A DNA stretch of 64,000 nucleotides from CAINDZ01 sp964399195. GTDB taxonomy: Bacteria; Krumholzibacteriota; Krumholzibacteriia; LZORAL124-64-63. The position numbers and the translations under genes are program-made. Shown here piece by piece: positions 25,582-33,490 of the stretch. Below the pieces are notes generated by a model. The model was given only the letters and a program-made list of their open reading frames with translations. It did no database searches and was not told the DNA's origin. The DNA is taken from positions 12,620 through 76,619 of the forward strand of contig CAYNPY010000005.1 of assembly GCA_964399195.1 (NCBI GenBank), read 5' to 3'. Positions within the stretch are counted from its first letter, which is position 1, and every line of letters starts with the position of its first letter.

Positions 25582-26463
25582 GTGAAGAAGCTCCCGTTCA
25601 TCTCGCCGCTGTTCGTGCTCGTGCTGGCCGCCGCCCTGACCGGCTGCGGCGACAAGGCGGGCGGCAACGCCCAGGCCACGGTCGGCAGCCAGCCCGCCGC
25701 GACCGCTTCCGAGAACCAGGCCGCGGCCCAGCCCGCCGCGATGCCCGGCACCTGGCAGGGAACCGTGGCCGAGACGATGGACTCGGGCGGCTACACCTAC
25801 GTGCTGCTGGACACCGGCGCGCAGAAGATCTGGTGCGCCACCACGCAGAGCCCGGTGGCGGTCGGCGACAAGGTCACCGTTCCTCAAGGTCAGATGATGG
25901 TCGACTTCCGCAGCGCGACGCTCGACCGCGTGTTTCCGGAAATCTACTTCACCACCGCCATCTGGAAGCAGGGCAGCGAGCCGACCGGTGATGCGGCCCA
26001 GGGCGGCATGCCGGCCGGCCACCCCGGCATGGGCGGCGATCCCCACGCCGGCGCCGGCGCCGATCCGCACGGCGGCGCGGGCGGCGCCATGGGCATGGGC
26101 GGCGGCCCCGCCGGCGGCGGCAAGTTGTCGCTGGACGACCAGCACGTGACCGGCATCCAGAAGGCGGCCGGCGGCTACCAGGTGGGCGAGATCCACGCCA
26201 AGAGCGCCGAGCTGAACGGCAAGGCGGTCAAGGTGCGCGCCCGCGTCGTCAAGTTCTCGCCGAACATCATGGGCACCAACTGGGTGCACATCCAGGACGG
26301 CTCGGGCGAGGGCGCGACGGTGGACCTGACCGTGACCACCAACGAGATCGTCGCCGTCGGCGACGTGATCGTGGCCGAGGGCGTGCTGGCGGTGAACAAG
26401 GACTTCGGGGCGGGCTACGTCTACGCGGCCATCATCGAGAAGGCGACGGTGACGAAGGAGTAG
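25582..26463 (+). CDS. OB-fold (NrfJ-like) lipoprotein
   Basis: This 293-residue protein has a lipoprotein signal ending ALTGC. A first small beta domain (about 55-130) follows, containing GTVAETMDSGGYTYVLLDTG and WCATTQSPVAVGDKV. Next is a His/Gly/Met-rich linker (about 140-175; HPGMGGDPHAGAG and MGMGGG runs) and a C-terminal OB-fold (about 190-293) with VRARVVKFSPNIMGTNWVHIQDG. Such proteins occur near nitrite-reductase or cytochrome genes and may bind metals. The repeated GYTYVLLDTG/GTNWVHIQDG parts suggest two related OB domains. The GTG start follows GAGGAG. Its last four codons form part of the stem of the hairpin at 26449-26612. Confidence 0.75.
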   Translation: MKKLPFISPLFVLVLAAALTGCGDKAGGNAQATVGSQPAATASENQAAAQPAAMPGTWQGTVAETMDSGGYTYVLLDTGAQKIWCATTQSPVAVGDKVTVPQGQMMVDFRSATLDRVFPEIYFTTAIWKQGSEPTGDAAQGGMPAGHPGMGGDPHAGAGADPHGGAGGAMGMGGGPAGGGKLSLDDQHVTGIQKAAGGYQVGEIHAKSAELNGKAVKVRARVVKFSPNIMGTNWVHIQDGSGEGATVDLTVTTNEIVAVGDVIVAEGVLAVNKDFGAGYVYAAIIEKATVTKE

Positions 26464-26612
26464 CGGCCCGATTGCCGCACGGTCCCGACCTCGCTGCACA
26501 ACGGGAGGATCCCGGGCTGTCCACGCCCCTCGGGGGCTGCGGATGGCCGGGTAACCTCCCGTTGTGCGGCGAGGTCGCGTCGCGGGGGTCCGGGCCGCTG
26601 CTCCTTCGGCAC
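26449..26612 (+). repeat. Long-stem hairpin element A with conserved core
   Basis: Outer arms 26449-26470 and 26591-26612 pair at 20 of 22 positions and include the last codons and stop of the upstream gene. Inner arms 26486-26508 and 26555-26577 pair at 22 of 23, and a further CCCGG/CCGGG pair abuts the core at about 26517-26544. The core begins TGTCCACG, contains a GCCCC/GGGGC mini-stem and ends CTGCGGATG. It is almost the same as the cores of elements B and C, although the stems are unrelated in sequence. It probably also acts as the 3' end of the lipoprotein transcript. Confidence 0.8.
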
Positions 26613-26681
26613 AGGCGCCTTGCCGGGGAAGAGGCGGAAACGGGCGTGACGAGTCGGGGGGGCGTGGGGTAGAGTGCGGGC

Positions 26682-27071
26682 ATGAGTGACGCCGACAAAC
26701 TCGCCTATCTGGACAACGTGCCGTCCAAGCGGCGGCCGTCGCGGCGCGTCGTGCTGGCGATCGCCGGCGCGGTCGTGGTCGTGGCCGTGCTGGCGGTGCT
26801 GTCGACCTTCCGCAACCCGGTCGTCGGTCGCGCGAACGTGCTGGGCCTGTGCCTCGAGGTGAAGGCCGAGAACGTGGCCCGCGACGACAAGGGGGCGCCC
26901 CTGGCGCGCGTGCTGGTGGCCACGCCCGACAGCACCGACGTGGAGCTCCTGCTGCCGCCCCCGGTGCCGCGCCCCGGCGACTTCCTGCCCCTGATCGTGG
27001 ACCAGTACAAACGCGGCAACAAGGACTACGCGGTGGATTCCGCCCGCTGGTCCGCGGAAGGCCCGCTGTAG
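26682..27071 (+). CDS. Hypothetical single-pass membrane protein
   Basis: This 129-residue protein has a short cytoplasmic N-terminus (MSDADKLAYLDNVPSKRRPSRR), one helix (about 23-43) and a soluble beta-rich domain (about 50-125) with no recognised family. The helix-then-small-domain layout and VEAKAENVARDD-like region loosely recall cytochrome c maturation or OB-type periplasmic domains, but this is not enough to name it. It lies between hairpin elements A and B; its last seven codons are part of the stem of element B. Confidence 0.6.
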   Translation: MSDADKLAYLDNVPSKRRPSRRVVLAIAGAVVVVAVLAVLSTFRNPVVGRANVLGLCLEVKAENVARDDKGAPLARVLVATPDSTDVELLLPPPVPRPGDFLPLIVDQYKRGNKDYAVDSARWSAEGPL

Positions 27072-27180
27072 GGGCAGTCACACGGAGAGGTCCGGCGCGC
27101 TGTCCTCGCCCCTTCGGGGCTGTGGATTGCGCGCCGGACCTCTCCGTGTGACTGCCCCTGCAACGGGCCCTTCGCGGACC
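27049..27180 (+). repeat. Long-stem hairpin element B with conserved core
   Basis: Arms 27049-27100 and 27129-27180 (52 nt each) pair at 48 positions; the inner 30 bp (27071-27100 with 27129-27158) are perfect. The left arm begins in the last codons of the upstream gene. The 28-nt core (27101-27128) begins TGTCCTC, holds GCCCCTTCGGGGC and ends TGTGGATT. It differs from the core of element C at one position. It lies between convergent genes. Confidence 0.9.
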
Positions 27181-27196
27181 CGGGACCGACGGAGGA

Positions 27197-28936
27197 TCAG
27201 GCCAGGGCGGCGGTCGACAGGCCGGTGAAGAAGCGCCGGGCGTTGCCGCCGAGGGTGCGGGTGCGGTAGCCGCCTTCCTGGATGACCAGCGTCGGCAGCC
27301 GCAGTTCACCGATGCTGCGGCCGTTCTGCTCGAAATCGCGCCCGGTCAAGAGCCAGGTGCCGGTCGGATCGCCCCGCGCGGGGTCCAGGCCGAGGGCCAC
27401 GACGAGGAACGTCGGCGCGAAATCGCGGATGATCCCCAGGGCGCCGGCCAGCTCGGCCCGGTAGAGCGGGCCGTCCACGATTTCCGGGAGCGGCAGGTTG
27501 AGGTTGAATCCCTCGCCCGGCCCCTCGCCGCGCTCGTCGGCGAAGCCGGTGAAGTACGGGTAGGCGAAGTCCGGCGCGCCGTGCAGGGAGACGGTCAGCA
27601 CGTCGGCCCGGCGGTAGAAGATGTCCTGCTGGCCGTTGCCGTGGTGGTAATCGATGTCCAGAACGGCAACCCGGCCGTGGCGGCTGAGGTGGTGCGCCGC
27701 GATCGCCGCGTTGTTCAGATAGCAGAATCCCCCGAAGGACCGCCGTTCGGCGTGGTGCCCCGGCGGGCGTATCAACGCGTAGGCGAGGCGGCGGCCGTCC
27801 AGGATCGCGTCGGCGGCCGACAGCGCGCAATCGGCGCCGCGCCGGGCGGCCGGATAGACGCTGCGGCTGATGGGCGTGAAGGTGTCGATGCAATAGTACC
27901 CGGCCAGGACCGACAGCTCGCGCGGTGGGCGCGAACGGTTGCGGATGGGAAACACGTACGGATAGACCGAGCGGCCATCCGGGGCGTTGGCGCTGGCGTG
28001 CTCCAGATAGCTGACGAAATCCCGGTCGTGCACGGCGTGGATGTGGTCCAGGGGGTACTCGCGGACCGCAAGGGTCTCGGTCAGCCCGGCCGCCGCGAGC
28101 TCTTCCACGATCGCGCGGATGCGCACCGGCGACTCGACGTAGCCGCGCTCCTTCACATGATGGATCTCGTGTTTGTCGTTGACGGTCATCGCGATGCGTT
28201 CGCGCGTGCCGACGACCGCGACCGCGCTCGGCGCCAGCTTGCGCGCATAACGCGGTTCGCGAAGCCGAACCGGGTCGCGGACCGAGTCGACGACGCGGTC
28301 GACGTACTGCGGAGGACACACCTGGCCGTACTTGCGCTCCAGCACGGCCCGCACGACACGGCGGACGTAGCCGGCGCCCGGAGGACGGCCGCCGCCAAGG
28401 CCGTCGAACATCAGATGCGGCAGGTTGTCCGCGCTCGTGGCGTCCGGGACCGGCAGTTCATAATCGGTGCCGACGATCGGAACGGCGCCGAAGCGTTCGT
28501 AGAAGCGCAGGCGCGCGGCGTTCTGCTTCCTGACCGCTTCGTCGCGGCAGCGCTCCGGATCGTCGGGCAGGCATTCGAAGAACAGACCGTGGACCCCGAG
28601 CCCCGCAGCCTCCTCCCGCAGCCTGCCGTACAGGGCGGCGCCGATGCCGCGCCCGGACGACTTCGAGCGGGCGGCGATGTAGTCGAGATAGGCGAATCTG
28701 ATGACCGGCTCGTGCAGGAGGATGGCGAAGCCGAGCACCTGCCGGCGGCCGTTCTCGGCGACGTAGAGGATCGTCCGGAACCGCCGCTCGAACGGATTCC
28801 GCAACCTTGCGCCGAGCTCGTCGACGTCCTCGAGCGGGGCGCCCGAGAAGTGCTCGAGGAAGATCCGGCGTACCCCGGCGATGGCCGCCCGGTTGGAGGG
28901 CAGCAGGTCGTCGTGGATGCGCCTGATGCTGAACAT
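27197..28936 (-). CDS. GNAT acetyltransferase fused to histone-deacetylase-family amidohydrolase
   Basis: This 579-residue protein has two enzymes in one chain. Residues about 1-175 form a GNAT domain (LDYIAARSKSSGRGIGAALYGRL carries the acetyl-CoA loop). Residues about 240-575 form an arginase-fold deacetylase with RPPGHHAERRSFGGFCYLNN (active-site His pair near 394), VLDIDYHHGNGQQDIFY (zinc Asp and His), LGLDPARGDPTG (second zinc Asp) and IQEGGY. The closest functional class is acetylpolyamine amidohydrolase. A single protein could therefore both acetylate and deacetylate amines. It lies 66 bp downstream of an aminotransferase gene on the same strand, so a small amine-metabolism operon is likely. 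Confidence 0.85.
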   Translation of the reverse strand: MFSIRRIHDDLLPSNRAAIAGVRRIFLEHFSGAPLEDVDELGARLRNPFERRFRTILYVAENGRRQVLGFAILLHEPVIRFAYLDYIAARSKSSGRGIGAALYGRLREEAAGLGVHGLFFECLPDDPERCRDEAVRKQNAARLRFYERFGAVPIVGTDYELPVPDATSADNLPHLMFDGLGGGRPPGAGYVRRVVRAVLERKYGQVCPPQYVDRVVDSVRDPVRLREPRYARKLAPSAVAVVGTRERIAMTVNDKHEIHHVKERGYVESPVRIRAIVEELAAAGLTETLAVREYPLDHIHAVHDRDFVSYLEHASANAPDGRSVYPYVFPIRNRSRPPRELSVLAGYYCIDTFTPISRSVYPAARRGADCALSAADAILDGRRLAYALIRPPGHHAERRSFGGFCYLNNAAIAAHHLSRHGRVAVLDIDYHHGNGQQDIFYRRADVLTVSLHGAPDFAYPYFTGFADERGEGPGEGFNLNLPLPEIVDGPLYRAELAGALGIIRDFAPTFLVVALGLDPARGDPTGTWLLTGRDFEQNGRSIGELRLPTLVIQEGGYRTRTLGGNARRFFTGLSTAALA

Positions 28937-29002
28937 GACGTCGAGATCTCCCCCGCCGGCCGCGGTGCCCAGGCACGTCGCGGCGTGGTTGTCCGTCCGC
29001 TG

Positions 29003-30289
29003 TCAGGAGACCCACGCGGCGATCTTGCGCGTCGCGTCGATCGTCTCGGAGCACCATTGTCCGACGAAGTCGGGCGGCAACGGCTGATCGAGCGGAATCG
29101 TCTCGCTGGCGGTCAGCGCCTGATTGCCGTCGAAATTCACGTAGGCGAGGCGCGCCGTCAATTCGCCGGCAGGGCGCTCGAACTCCTCGCCCGGCAGGAT
29201 GGCGACGCCGCGTTCGGCCAGCAGGCGCGCGCACAGCTCGCGCCCGTCGCGGATGCCGCGCCGCGCGAGTCCCTCGGCCAGCGGGGAGAAGTCGAGGAAC
29301 AGGTAGAATGCGCCCGCCGGCAGGTGCACCCGCACGCCGGCTGCCGTCAGGATCGCCACGCATTCGCGGCCGAGGGCCGCGAGGATGCGTCGCGCGTGCC
29401 ACAGGTACCTCTCTATCCGGACGCCCCCGGCGAAGGCTCGGACGGCCGCGTGTTGCACCGGCGCGCAGACCGAGGTGTACGTCTCGCTGGCGACGACGCT
29501 CATCGCCTCCAGCAGCCAGTCGAGCGATTCCGGGAAGGTCAGGGTGCCCAGCCGCCAGCCGCCGGCGCCGCACCACTTCGAGAGGCCGGAGCTGATGATG
29601 GTCCCTTCGGGGTAGAAACGGGCGACCGAGACGTGCGTGCCGGCATGGTGCAGCTGTCCGTAGATCTCGTCCGACAGCAGGATCATCTCGTGCGCGCGCG
29701 CCACCGCCGCCAGCTCCTCCAGCTCGGCGACCGAGTAGGTGTCGCCGTCGGGGTTGCCCGGGTAGTTGAGGATCAGCAGGCGCGGGCGGTAGGGATCGCG
29801 TTCGCCCTGGATGAACGCGCGCAGCCGGTCGGCGGTCATGCGCCAGCGCTCCTCCCAGGTCGTGTGGATCAGGCGGACGTTGCGACCGATGATCTTCGCC
29901 TGCGGCCCGTAGGACACCCAACAGGGCGTCGGCAGCAGGATGTCGCCGTAGTACACGAGCTGCAGCAGGAACATCAGCTCCTTGGAGCCCGGCCCGATCA
30001 GGACGCCCTCGGCGCGGGCGCCGATGCCGTCCTTGCGCCGATGGAAATCGGCGACCGCGTGGCGCAGTTCGGGCAGGCCCTTGACCGGCAGGTAGGCCTT
30101 CTCGTGGGCATGGCCGCGCAGGGCGTCGACGACTGAAGCCGGGATCGGGAACGGCGACTGGCCCAGGCCCATCCGGTGGACCTTGCGCCCGGCCGCCGCC
30201 AGCGCCGCGCACTCGTCATTGATCCTGAGCGTCGCCGAAGTCTCCAGGCCGCGGACATTCAGGTTCAAGCTGTGATGTCCGCGGCTCAT
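29003..30289 (-). CDS. Class I/II PLP-dependent aminotransferase
   Basis: This 428-residue fold-type I aminotransferase has the PLP lysine in SSGLSKWCGAGGWRLG (about Lys237), NYPGNPDG (Asn and Pro-Gly-Asn motif) and LLSDEIYGQLHH (Asp-Glu-Ile-Tyr). The C-terminal Arg region is TARLAYVNFDG. Substrate is not identified; it resembles aspartate/alanine-type enzymes. Its pairing with the acetyltransferase-deacetylase fusion suggests amino-group chemistry on a diamine or modified amino acid (inference). The ATG follows a modest GAG-type site. Confidence 0.85.
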   Translation of the reverse strand: MSRGHHSLNLNVRGLETSATLRINDECAALAAAGRKVHRMGLGQSPFPIPASVVDALRGHAHEKAYLPVKGLPELRHAVADFHRRKDGIGARAEGVLIGPGSKELMFLLQLVYYGDILLPTPCWVSYGPQAKIIGRNVRLIHTTWEERWRMTADRLRAFIQGERDPYRPRLLILNYPGNPDGDTYSVAELEELAAVARAHEMILLSDEIYGQLHHAGTHVSVARFYPEGTIISSGLSKWCGAGGWRLGTLTFPESLDWLLEAMSVVASETYTSVCAPVQHAAVRAFAGGVRIERYLWHARRILAALGRECVAILTAAGVRVHLPAGAFYLFLDFSPLAEGLARRGIRDGRELCARLLAERGVAILPGEEFERPAGELTARLAYVNFDGNQALTASETIPLDQPLPPDFVGQWCSETIDATRKIAAWVS

Positions 30290-30372
30290 CTGCCGTGGCT
30301 CCTTCCCGGTCGTGGGTCATTTCTGCCAATCTAGCCCCATTGCCGCAGGCCGCCTCCCAATTCCGGCGCTGC

Positions 30373-30462
30373 CGGCAGCAGGCACACAAGCACGAACCCG
30401 CGAAATCCGCAGCCCCGAAGGGGCGAGGACATCGCGGGTTCGTGCTTGTGTGCCTACTGCCG
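30373..30462 (-). repeat. Long-stem hairpin element C with conserved core
   Basis: Arms 30373-30403 and 30432-30462 (31 nt) pair at 30 positions; the single mismatch is a U-G wobble in the minus-strand RNA. The 28-nt core (30404-30431, read on the minus strand) begins TGTCCTC and ends CTGCGGATT. It starts 9 nt after the peroxiredoxin stop codon, in the same orientation relative to that gene as A and B have to theirs. Confidence 0.9.
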
Positions 30463-30471
30463 AGGAACGCC

Positions 30472-31089
30472 TCAGCTGTGCTTCTTCAGGTACGACGCCA
30501 CGCCGTCAGCCGTGGGCTTCATGGCCTCGTCGCCCTTCTTCCAGTTCGCCGGGCAGACCTCGCCGTGCTGCTCGAGGTGCTGCAGCGCGTCGAGCAGGCG
30601 GATCATCTCGTCCACGTTGCGGCCCAGGCCCAGGGCGTTGACCGTGCTGTGCTGGATGACGCCGTTCTTGTCGATCAGGAACGTGCCGCGCAGGGCCATG
30701 CCGCCCTCCAGCAGCAGGCCGTAGTCCTGGCTGATCGTCTTCTGGAAGTCGGCCACCAGCGGGAACTGGATGTTGCCGATGCCGCCGTTCTCGGGCTTCG
30801 TGTTCTTCCACGCCCAGTGGCTGAAGTGGCTGTCGGTGCTGACGCCGATGACCTCGCAGTTCCGCTTCTTGAACTCGGCGAGCGCCTTGTCGAAGGCGAT
30901 GATCTCGGACGGGCACACGAAGGTGAAGTCCAGCGGGTAGAAGAACATCACGACGTACTTGCCGCGGTAGTCCGACAGCTTGAACTCCTTGTTGAAGCTG
31001 TTGTCGGGCATGACGGCGGTCGCGGTGAAGTCAGGGGCCTCGCTGGCCACCAGCGGCACGGGGATGAAATCGAAGTCCATGTCGTCCAT
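30472..31089 (-). CDS. Typical 2-Cys peroxiredoxin (AhpC/Prx1)
   Basis: This 205-residue thiol peroxidase has the peroxidatic Cys59 in DFTFVCPSE and the resolving Cys179 in GEVCPANW. GVSTDSHFSHWAW and GLGRNVDEMIRLLDALQ are Prx1-type signatures. It reduces hydrogen peroxide and organic peroxides in the cytoplasm. The start at 31089 is chosen for GGAG seven bases upstream; the second Met (31080) is an alternative. A Fur/PerR-type regulator lies directly upstream on the same strand, which fits oxidative-stress control. Confidence 0.95.
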   Translation of the reverse strand: MDDMDFDFIPVPLVASEAPDFTATAVMPDNSFNKEFKLSDYRGKYVVMFFYPLDFTFVCPSEIIAFDKALAEFKKRNCEVIGVSTDSHFSHWAWKNTKPENGGIGNIQFPLVADFQKTISQDYGLLLEGGMALRGTFLIDKNGVIQHSTVNALGLGRNVDEMIRLLDALQHLEQHGEVCPANWKKGDEAMKPTADGVASYLKKHS

Positions 31090-31190
31090 CTTCCTTCTCC
31101 TTTTGGTCGTCTCTTGCTCGGTCGTCCTGCGGTTGACGGCGCCCGGTGGCGCCCGGTGAACTTCGTGGGGCCCCCGCGGGGGCCGATGCG

Positions 31191-31607
31191 TCAGGTTTGC
31201 GTGGCGGCCGTTGCCGGGCTGCCCCGTTCGGCGGCGCAGGCCGCGCAGAGGCCCGTGTACTCGAACCGGCGTCCTTCGGCCACGAACCCCGCCGGCAGTT
31301 CGGGCGCGTCCGCCAGGCGGGCGGCCGGGACGTCGGCCACGGCGCCGCAGCCGCGGCAGCGGGCGTGGTCGTGGGCGGCGACCATGCCGTCCCAGCGGGT
31401 TTCCGCGCCCTGACCGGTCAGGCGGGCGACCAGGCCCTCGGCGGCCAGCACATCCAGGTTCCGGTACACCGTGCCCAGGCTCAGGCGGGGCAGGCGCGGG
31501 CGCAGCCGCGCGAACAACTCGGCCGCCGTCGGATGGTCGTGCGCAGCCCGGAGCTCCGCCAGGATCTCCGCGCGTTGCGCGGTCAGGCGGCGGGGGTGAT
31601 CGACCAT
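31191..31607 (-). CDS. Fur/PerR-family transcriptional regulator
   Basis: This 138-residue protein has a winged helix (RLTAQRAEILAEL, HPTAAELFARLR, LSLGTVYRNLDVLAAEGLV) and a C-terminal dimer and metal domain. That domain has AHDHARCRGCG and a second CAAC pair forming a structural Cys4 zinc site. The peroxiredoxin neighbour suggests a PerR role (peroxide sensing) rather than iron uptake. A 17-bp inverted repeat overlaps its promoter (31676-31708), consistent with autoregulation. It is 101 bp upstream of the peroxiredoxin start, probably in one transcript. Confidence 0.85.
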   Translation of the reverse strand: MVDHPRRLTAQRAEILAELRAAHDHPTAAELFARLRPRLPRLSLGTVYRNLDVLAAEGLVARLTGQGAETRWDGMVAAHDHARCRGCGAVADVPAARLADAPELPAGFVAEGRRFEYTGLCAACAAERGSPATAATQT

Positions 31608-31675
31608 ATGCGCTGCAAACCTCCAGCCGGGATGCGGGAGCGGGCTCGACCGCCTCGGCGGGCGCCACTGATCGC

Positions 31676-31708
31676 TTCCTATTTAGTAGGAATGATTACT
31701 GTTGTCAA
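31676..31708 (-). promoter_or_regulatory. Promoter and operator of the regulator-peroxiredoxin operon
   Basis: On the minus strand, TTGACA (31708-31703), 17 bp and TAAATA (31685-31680) form a strong promoter. The inverted repeat TTCCTA-n5-TAGGAA (31676-31692) sits across the -10, the expected place for a repressor of the Fur/PerR type. The patch is A+T-rich, unlike its surroundings. Confidence 0.7.
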
Positions 31709-31770
31709 GCATCAACAACCGGGTGGGCTGCCACTCCCCGGGGGACGATCTGCGGCCCCGGGACCGGGGC

Positions 31771-31802
31771 AAAGCAAGAGCCCCGGGCCGAAGCCCGGGG
31801 CC
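31771..31802 (-). terminator. Intrinsic terminator of the porin gene at 31832-32959
   Basis: On the minus strand, a 9-bp GC stem (31801-31793 with 31788-31780) is closed by a TTCG loop and followed by TCTTGCTTT. It lies about 30 nt after the stop codon. Confidence 0.75.
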
Positions 31803-31831
31803 CAGCGTGCCGGCGTCCCGGCACCCGAGAC

Positions 31832-32959
31832 TTACCAGCTGATCACCGTGCCGAGCGAGATGCCCGACGGGTTCTGGATCTCGCCGTCCGTGTCAGGCAT
31901 GCCCCAGACCGTCTGGCCGAAGCCGCTGTCGCCGCCGGCCAGCGGGACGTTGGTCATGTCGCCGTTGCTCATCGTCACGAACTGGGCGTACACCGTCACG
32001 TTGGGCGTGAAGATGCGGTCCACGCCGAAGGCCAGCATCGTGGCCGTGGCATCGCCCTCGTCGACGTCGTTGGTCAAGCCGTCGTCTTCGGCGTCGGTCC
32101 AGGTGTTCAGCATGAACATCTGGCCCTTGACCGCCCACTTCTGGTTCGGCTTGAACGCCGCGCCGAAGCCCAGCGTCTGCGTCTTCCAGTCCTCCAGGTC
32201 ATCGCCGACGAATTCCTCGTAGGTCGCCGACTGGAACATGCCGACCAGGTCGAACTGCTCGGCCATGTACTTGCCGGCCAGGCGGATGGCCTTCGGGCCG
32301 TCGCCGTACTCGTTGCCGTTGACATCACCGTAGCCGGAGGACCAGGCCTCGTAGGCGCCGCCGAGCATGAACTGCTCGGTCTGGTAGGCGGCCATGGCGC
32401 TCATAGCGGTCTTGGCCTCCCAATCGGCCTTCTCCGCGTCGAAGATGTTCACCTGGTCGAACTGGTAGCCCGCGAAGATCGAGAAGCCGTCCCAGTCGGG
32501 GGAGACGTAGGCGACCATCTCGGTCAGGCGGCTGTCCCAGAAGTCGGTCATCGCGCGGTGGTCACCCAGCTGGTCGGTGAACAGCTCGACCTTGCGGCCG
32601 AGGGTCTTGAACGGCGTGTCGTGGCGCCCGAACAAGATCTTGCCGGCCGTCGCGTGCTTCATGCCGACGAACGTGTTGCGGGTGCCGATCCGGGTGCCGT
32701 CCTCGTCGTTGCCGACGACGTCCAGCAGCGACTCGAACTGCCAGAAGGCCGTGAATTCCTCGTTCATCGGGGTCTTGCCCTTGAACCCGAAGCGCGAAGT
32801 ATTGGTGGTCAGGCCGATCTGGCTGTCCTCGCCGTTGTTCAGCGAGTTCAGCGAGGCGTGACCGACGCCGTAGAACGACCACTCGGTGTCACCGGCGAAG
32901 GCGGCGCCGGCCGTGAGCAGCGTCAGGGCCGACAGGGTAAGCAGCAGCTTCTTGAACAA
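31832..32959 (-). CDS. Outer-membrane porin (beta-barrel)
   Basis: This 375-residue protein has a signal peptide (LFKKLLLTLSALTLLTAGAAFA) and a long beta-barrel rich in alternating aromatic residues. It starts TEWSFYGVGHASL and ends SGISLGTVISW with a C-terminal aromatic residue. RFGFKGKTPM and GRHDTPFKTLG are like the gram-negative general porin family (constriction-loop region). It acts as a diffusion channel in the outer membrane. A TTG start at 32959 is chosen because AAGGAGG lies six bases upstream and the signal peptide begins there; a GTG seven codons earlier would swallow the ribosome site. A long leader precedes it and a terminator follows. Confidence 0.8.
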   Translation of the reverse strand: MFKKLLLTLSALTLLTAGAAFAGDTEWSFYGVGHASLNSLNNGEDSQIGLTTNTSRFGFKGKTPMNEEFTAFWQFESLLDVVGNDEDGTRIGTRNTFVGMKHATAGKILFGRHDTPFKTLGRKVELFTDQLGDHRAMTDFWDSRLTEMVAYVSPDWDGFSIFAGYQFDQVNIFDAEKADWEAKTAMSAMAAYQTEQFMLGGAYEAWSSGYGDVNGNEYGDGPKAIRLAGKYMAEQFDLVGMFQSATYEEFVGDDLEDWKTQTLGFGAAFKPNQKWAVKGQMFMLNTWTDAEDDGLTNDVDEGDATATMLAFGVDRIFTPNVTVYAQFVTMSNGDMTNVPLAGGDSGFGQTVWGMPDTDGEIQNPSGISLGTVISW

Positions 32960-33410
32960 TTTGGACCTCCTTGTTTCCACTGGGGATCTTCCGGGCAGCG
33001 AGGCCCCGGAAATCGACCAACCCCTGCCCGCGGCAGGGACCGTCGAATATCGTCCGCGCCGGCACCAATGCCGGCAGGGACAATGTCTCGGCCACCCCGT
33101 GGTGGCAACTCTCCGTAGTTTCAGCCGAGCGGCGCCCGCCCAGGTGCGATTTCAGGCCCTTACGCGCAGATCGATCCGCCGGCTCCTGCGGTTTACCGCC
33201 GGGAGCAGGGATCGCCTTCGCAACGAGCTTTCGTCTGCATCCGCCTCGCGCCGGTCCGACGGCGTCCCTTGCTTGCGAGGGACCTCGGCCGCCAGACCAT
33301 TGGAGTCCAGGCACCGGCTGCGACCGCGCCGAGGGCGAATGATCGGTGCCGACCCGAGCCCTGTCAACGAATTATGAGGACATAATGAAAGCACGCGTTC
33401 ATTTTGTCAA
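32960..33410 (-). promoter_or_regulatory. Long structured leader and tandem promoters of the porin gene
   Basis: Two minus-strand promoters are visible. One is TTGACA (33410-33405), 17 bp, CATTAT (33387-33382). The other is TTGACA (33367-33362), 17 bp, GATCAT (33344-33339). Transcripts would carry a 370-415 nt leader with at least four strong hairpins: 33264-33283, 33182-33206, 33058-33075 and 33022-33038. No known riboswitch class is recognised. No coding potential of note is seen. Confidence 0.5.
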
Positions 33411-33490
33411 TGCGGACGGTTCGGGCGGAAGTGCCTGACTCGCGCGGAGATGTCTTGATCCTGAAGCGGCCGACAGCGCCGACGGGCCGA

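Noticed and set aside
27049..30462. Hairpins A-C as ordinary intrinsic terminators
   Set aside because: No T-tract follows the right arms, stems are far longer than usual and a conserved core is present; they may still end transcripts but are not of the standard type.
33140..33340. Possible known riboswitch in the porin leader
   Set aside because: I compared the hairpins with cobalamin, c-di-GMP, TPP and SAM consensus elements from memory and none fitted; it stays as an unclassified structured leader.
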